Source: Psoroptes ovis (taxonomy: Eukaryota > Arthropoda > Arachnida > Sarcoptiformes > Psoroptidae). From it: 64,000 nucleotides of DNA. Location of the stretch: NCBI GenBank assembly GCA_002943765.1, contig PQWQ01000011.1:1860001-1924000 (forward strand), in the 5' to 3' direction. Below the pieces are notes generated by a model. The model searched no databases. It was given only the letters and a program-made list of their open reading frames with translations, and was not told where the DNA came from. Position numbers and translations under genes: made by a program. This document shows, in pieces, positions 59,601 to 64,000 of this stretch (position 1 is its first letter; each line of letters starts with the position of its first letter).

Positions 59601-62143
59601 TAATACAGATAGAAATTATGAGGAAAAAATAGTGGTATTTCAGCTATTTAAATGTTTTCATTTCTTTATTTTTCAATTTTATTCAATATTGATTGTGATC
59701 TATTCAATGATTTATTTCATTTTATTCTATTTTTTCCAATTTATACTTTATTTTTATTCTTAAAGGTTGCTTGGAACATGAATTTGAATGTAATCAAACA
59801 TGTATCGATGCATCGTTGATACGTTGTGATACAAAAATCGATTGTCAAAATGGTGATGATGAAAATAATTGTGGTATGTTGTTTAATCCTTTTATATTTC
59901 CTATCATTCTTTGCAATCAATCAAACATATAATTAAATTAAAGATCGAGTCAAAGAGTTAAGAAATGAAAATTGAATTAAAAATTTATTTAAATTCGTTT
60001 GGAATGAAAAGATTTTCCATTCTGCTTTCATTAAAATTTTATCGTATTTTTTTCTTAGGCCTCAAAAAAAAGGGTTAAGAAATGAATTGAAATTATTTAT
60101 TTCTTAACCCTTTATTCACCAAAAGATATTCTTATTTATTATTGAATTAAATTCAATTAATTTTTGCTCAATTTTTTTTCTCCTTTCATCTGTTTCCATT
60201 CCTACCATCATTATCAATTATTTTCACATTTTGAATGCACTAAAACACACTTATGTATTACACAGAAACATATGTTTGTCCTGAAACACATTTCAAATGT
60301 AATAATCATTTTTGTATATCAACGGAAAATGTTTGCGATTTTAAGGACAATTGTGGTGATAATTCAGATGAAGAAGCTTGTAGTAAGTATTTGTTATTGT
60401 TATTATTATTATTATTATTTTGTAGGTTGTCCGATAAGTTTTTGCCGATTTTCTCATGATTCTCTACGATATAATCGGCAAAAACTTTTCAGACAACCTA
60501 ATATTTTGTAATTCATAATTTATTTATTCATTTATTTATTTTTTGCCAAAGAAAATATTAATTCTACAAATGAATAAATGTGAATATTCAAGAGAAATAT
60601 TCAAGATAAATAGCATATATTTTTATCCCATGTACAAAAAGAAATATTTTGAAAAAAGCGAAAGGTTTAAAATCAAATTTTTTCTTATTTTTGAAATTCT
60701 TTTAAGTCAAAAAAAATGAAAATAATTCTTACAAATAATAATTATAAATTGATAAATAATAATCATAATAATAATATTAGCATTAATAATTCAACGCTAA
60801 AATTGGGATGATTTTTTTTTAAAAATTTCAATTCCAATTAATTTAAGAATTTTTCCTTTTTTTACTTCATTTCATTCAATGGATTGAATTGAATTAAAAT
60901 TTTGATGCGATCGCGAAATGTATTTTCAAATAAATTGTATTTTTGAATCGAGAATTAAATGTGCAATAGTTTGGCTTAAAATAACATTTCAAAACATTTC
61001 ACAATAATGGCAGAAATTTGATGAAAAATTGAAAATCTTTGAGATTCTCAGATAAATATTAAAAATGTAAATTTTATTTAACAAAGTGGGACACAATGAA
61101 TGAATATAAATATGTGCTTAACAAGTGACGTCAAATCATTTGGTTGATAATTTTCTAATTTCTATTTCTCGAAAAAAAAATATAAATTTCATCGAATCAT
61201 TCGATGATTTTCAAATTTCTATTAATTCATTATTTTCTTATAATAAATATTCGATTCAATGCTTTTTTCAATACTACCAAAATTAATAAGTAAAATCTAT
61301 GCTCGAAACACATTGAAATCAATGAATTTTTGATTTTTTGATTAGCAAATAGATAATTTTTCTTTTTCACCATTTTTCTTATACATTCTGATTCAAATTC
61401 AATTCAATTATAGATTAATTTCGTTTTTGTTAGTTAGTTATTTAGTTAGTTTGTTTTATTTTGAAATTAAAATAAAGAAATTATATTCGTAGCTCACATA
61501 GAATCAATAGAATTCAATCAAAAATCGTATGTTTTTGTGATTAAAAAAGGGAAATGAAATGAAATGAAAATGAAACATTTCAATGATAAGACATTATTTT
61601 CCCTTTATCTTTCTTTTCCATGTTTGTTTTGTTTGATTTTTATTTTATTTTTTATTAATATTAATATCATTGTATAAAATCAAAATGTTGCCACAATGAA
61701 TTATGAATGCTCAATGAAAAACAAATAATAATAACAATGAATTTTTTCTGCTCCATTTTTCTAATGAAAAAATTGAAAAAATAAAGCTCATCGTTCATGT
61801 TGGTTCGGTGAATATAAATGCGATAACGGACAATGTATACAAGCATATGGTGTTTGTAATGGACAATTGGATTGTATCGATGGTAGCGATGAAAAACAAT
61901 GCAATCCTAATGGTAATTGAATTGTCAAAACCTTTTTGAATTTCATTTTCGATGATAAAACATTAATTTTTACAAAAATTTCCAATTTTTCTATTTATTT
62001 ATGATGAATAAATAATGATAAAATCAATCAATGATTAACACTAGATTTTGTCACCTGCAACGATACCGGTGTACGTGTTCATCGCAGCCTTTGGTGTGAC
62101 GGTAGGCCTGATTGTCAACGATTTCATGAAGATGAGCTTAATT
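56025..62143 (+). CDS. Membrane protein with LDL-receptor class A repeats (3' end outside the window)
   Basis: Five exons, 56025-57143, 59766-59873, 60266-60382, 61787-61912 and 62045-62143, share phase and GT-AG borders; each later one encodes one LDLa repeat. The first exon has a basic stretch, a hydrophobic segment (DLLLFILIFISIIMNIYAINL) and a long Asn/Asp/His/Gln-rich region before its repeat (FYLDTKCNGVSDCPNGFDES). The other repeats show the calcium cage CDxxxDCxxGxDE, e.g. CDFKDNCGDNSDEEAC and CNGQLDCIDGSDEKQC; the fifth is degenerate (DGRPDCQRFHEDELN). A short cytosolic end, one transmembrane segment and then LDLa repeats fit a type II membrane protein such as a corin-like protease; LRP/nudel-like proteins are alternatives. 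A donor at 62144 shows that the gene continues, though reading through it gives a stop after 13 more codons. Confidence 0.75.
57187..57267. mobile_element. Hairpin MITE copy 17 (81 bp, type B reversed)
   Basis: TTAGGTTGTCCGAAAAGTTC and GAACTTTTCGGACAGCCTAA; the centre GATTTTCATGTGGCAACTCTATCGGATAAGCC is type B inverted. It begins 43 nt after the splice donor at 57144. Confidence 0.84.
57397..57417. repeat. (CA)n microsatellite
   Basis: About ten CA units within an LDLa-gene intron. Confidence 0.9.
58458..58537. mobile_element. Hairpin MITE copy 18 (80 bp, diverged)
   Basis: TTAGATTGTCCGAAAAGTTT and AACTTTGTGGACAGCGA, TA on both sides. Several unpaired positions mark it as older. Confidence 0.76.
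59010..59089. mobile_element. Hairpin MITE copy 19 (80 bp)
   Basis: CTTGTTTGTCCGCAAAGTTT and AAACTTTTCGGACAACTTGA. The inner arms pair well while the outermost bases are diverged. Centre as in copies 4 and 5 (TTATATCTTAGAAAATTATTGG). Confidence 0.76.
60069..60113. repeat. Perfect 15-bp inverted repeat with 15-nt loop
   Basis: AAAGGGTTAAGAAAT (60069-60083) and ATTTCTTAACCCTTT (60099-60113) are exact reverse complements. It is unrelated to the MITE family and lies about 150 nt upstream of an LDLa exon. Confidence 0.8.
60383..61786 (+). other. Intron of the LDLa gene (1.4 kb)
   Basis: Bounded by A|GTAAGT and ATAAAG|CT. Apart from MITE copy 20 at its start it contains only AT-rich sequence. Confidence 0.8.
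60422..60501. mobile_element. Hairpin MITE copy 20 (80 bp, type A)
   Basis: GTAGGTTGTCCGATAAGTTT and AAACTTTTCAGACAACCTAA; type A centre (TTCTCATGATTCTCTACGA). It begins 39 nt after the splice donor at 60383. Confidence 0.84.
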
Positions 62144-63058
62144 GTAAGTTGATACTTTTATTATATTTGTATTGCCATTGATATTGTCTGTGATGTTGCA
62201 TTTATCATCATTATTAATGATCACCATGAATGATAGTAACATTAATATCAATGAATGATAATAACTGAATTATTGGAATCATTCAATCATTTATCAGGAT
62301 ATTATAAATTGATTATATAATTGAATTAGAATTGAATTAGATCCACACACAAACAAACAAACTGTTTATTTCTGATCTAATCTTCATATTTTGTTTATTT
62401 GAATTTGTATTTGGTTATAAATGCAAATATGTTTTATGATAATGATCATAATTTCAAAATAATATTCAAATTATTGTATGAAACAATCATTAATAATCTT
62501 TATATTATAATAATGGTCATTATCACATGTGTTATTCCAGAGAACATTTATTCCAAAATAATTCAATTTGAATTAATTATTGATTATTATTTTTCCATTT
62601 CATTTTCATAATAATTATAATCATACGTATTTATTCACGAAAAAAATGCCATTCATCGTTCATAATTTATAAATAGTTATGTTCATTTGAAAACCGAATT
62701 CATTACTATTGACGATTTGCTCTCTCTCTCTTCATTTTGTCATTACAAAAAAATCATATTAAAATTGCAGTAAAACGCCCAATCAATATTTCTGTCAATT
62801 TCCATTCGAAATATATGGAGAAATCAATCAATTTTTGTGTTGTTATTGTGTGATGAAAAGTGAGGGGAGAGAAAAAAACTAATCAATTATTAAAGATATT
62901 AATATTTAACTATGAATCGATATTAATTTTGAAAATTAATTTTTTATTGCCATTCATCAACAAATATTCGAAGCATTTGAAAATTAAAAATAGATTTTGA
63001 ATATAATTGAATGAATTCCATATGTGTTGTTAGTATGTGTTGTAAAAAGCAAAATCAT
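62144..63058. other. Region between the last visible LDLa exon and the CAP gene
   Basis: I searched for a sixth LDLa, SRCR or protease exon on the plus strand and found none. A CAG at 62767 is followed by no plausible domain. The stretch is AT-rich, with (CTCTCT) near 62723. Confidence 0.5.
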
Positions 63059-64000
63059 TCATATCAATTTAGGAACATTATCGGCAAATTCTCCTCGAAA
63101 ATTTCCTGGTGGATCATAATTTGCTACCACATAATACATATCTCCATGTTTAGCATAAGCGATTCCCAATTGTTTTGAATCTCGCCATACAATTTGTGTA
63201 AAGTGTCCGATGCCAGGCTTGAAACCAGGTGAATTGAAATCATATTTGCTAATCTCTTCATACCATGCATCTACTGCATCATTTCCTATTTTGAAAAAAA
63301 CAATGAAAATAAATTGAAAATTTTAGAAAATTTTGAAAATTGTTTTTTATAGTTTTTTAATGGTTGCTTGAATTTATTTTCATTTTTTCATCATCATTCA
63401 ATGAACACATTCAATGATGATGGCACAAAAATGTAACAAGACCATACCAAGACCATGGCTTACCATGTATAGTAACATTTGTACCTCCTTTGGCGAAAAT
63501 ATTTTCACCATATTTATTATCAGATCGATGTTGCATTGTATTAGATTTTGCTATTTTATTTGCCCATTCTTGAGCATATTTACAGAGCTAAATTTTTTTT
63601 CCATTTGATCATAACATTCAATGAATGTTATCAATGATTGAAACAAAAAAAAAAAAAAAAAAAAACAAAAAACAATTGAAAACAAAAGAAGATTAATGAA
63701 TTTTAAACAGTTTTGTTCTGTTATTTGGACCATAACGATACATACATCTTTTGATAACACTAATTTTGGTACACCATGTTTTTCACGATAATAATTATGT
63801 CTATTCAATGAATCGATTTGAAATTGTAAATTGTTATCATTATTTTCATTTTTATAATGTAAAAATTTATTCAATGTTGAACTAATACTATTTTTGCCAC
63901 TGTCTTTATCATTATTTTTTGATTCAGTTGTCGTGGATGATGATTTTATTATTGTTGATGAATTATTATTGGATTTACTACTACTTGTAGTAGGACTAAT
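63059..64000 (-). CDS. CAP-superfamily protein, GAPR-1/GLIPR2 type (5' end outside the window)
   Basis: Three exons are visible: 64000-63746 (open at the window edge), 63587-63485 and 63285-63059, GT-AG with consistent phases, giving 194 residues. The CAP fold is clear: LNRHNYYREKHGVP, YAQEWANKIA, NKYGENIF, HFTQIVWRDSKQLG (CAP1 signature) and YVVANYDPPGNF (CAP2 signature). The His/Glu tetrad (MQHRS, GENIF, WYEE, GHFTQ) is kept. The short C-terminus after PPGNFRGEFADNVP and the lack of extra cysteines place it with the Golgi-associated GAPR-1 group rather than venom or sperm CRISPs. About 60 Ser/Thr/Asn-rich residues precede the domain, an extension not found in GAPR-1 itself; whether a signal peptide stands before it cannot be seen. 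It lies antisense to, and possibly inside, the LDLa gene. Confidence 0.88.

Larger units (their letters stand above)
57144..59765 (+). other. Intron of the LDLa gene (2.6 kb)
   Basis: Bounded by G|GTAAGT and TTAAAG|GT. It holds three hairpin MITEs, a (CA)n tract at 57397-57417 and AT-rich filler. Frames inside it are MITE-derived or low-complexity. Confidence 0.8.

Noticed and set aside
1..64000. CRISPR arrays, bacterial operons, rRNA or tRNA genes
   Set aside because: No regularly spaced identical repeats with unique spacers, no ribosome-binding patterns, and no T-loop sequence typical of tRNA was found by eye. The only dispersed short repeats are the palindromic MITEs at irregular spacing.

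Overview
The window is animal nuclear DNA. It is extremely AT-rich and full of homopolymer, TTA/ATT and CA tracts. Genes have short GT-AG introns (57-150 nt) mixed with a few introns of 3-10 kb. The proteins are metazoan: Scribble, calsequestrin, a long-chain acyl-CoA synthetase, aladin, an AQP11-type aquaporin, LDL-receptor class A repeats and a GAPR-1-type CAP protein. The base composition, Asn/Gln/His-rich inserts and compact introns fit an astigmatid mite (house-dust or scab mite lineage). That placement is an inference; no marker in the window proves the species.

Layout. 0.1-2.0 kb (-): a calsequestrin-like protein whose C-terminus carries an Ig domain. 3.05-5.26 kb (+): an intronless acyl-CoA synthetase, head-to-head with the first gene. 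6.2-16.5 kb (-): a complete ten-exon scribble gene whose exon phases all agree and give 1,831 residues, with a 3.6-kb first intron. 16.5-21.9 kb: non-coding, with one 5'-truncated LINE copy bounded by a 15-bp target duplication. 21.9-23.9 kb (+): aladin (AAAS), four exons. 23.9-24.8 kb (-): an AQP11-like aquaporin, convergent with aladin and only 22 bp away. 25.7-28.8 kb (-): a secreted Gln/Pro/Thr-rich protein. 28.8-45.1 kb: a gene desert dotted with about 80-bp hairpin elements. 45.1-62.1 kb (+): a membrane protein with five LDLa repeats, incomplete at its 3' end, whose proposed 10-kb first intron holds a complete Ty1/copia element with identical LTRs. 63.1-64.0 kb (-): the 3' part of a CAP-domain gene.

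Repeats. The main unannotated structure is a family of near-perfect palindromes of about 80 bp, with ends of the type TTAGGTTGTCC...GGACAACCTAA and mostly flanked by TA. Twenty copies lie between 14.8 and 60.5 kb, all outside exons. They look like a mariner-derived miniature element built like human MADE1, and each transcript of one would fold into a pre-miRNA-sized hairpin.

The genes are mostly unrelated housekeeping or membrane genes that happen to be neighbours, so no operon-like logic is expected. The most unusual features are the calsequestrin-Ig architecture, the copia element with no recognisable protease, the aquaporin whose first NPA box reads CPC, the overlapping 3' ends of aladin and the aquaporin, and the hairpin family.
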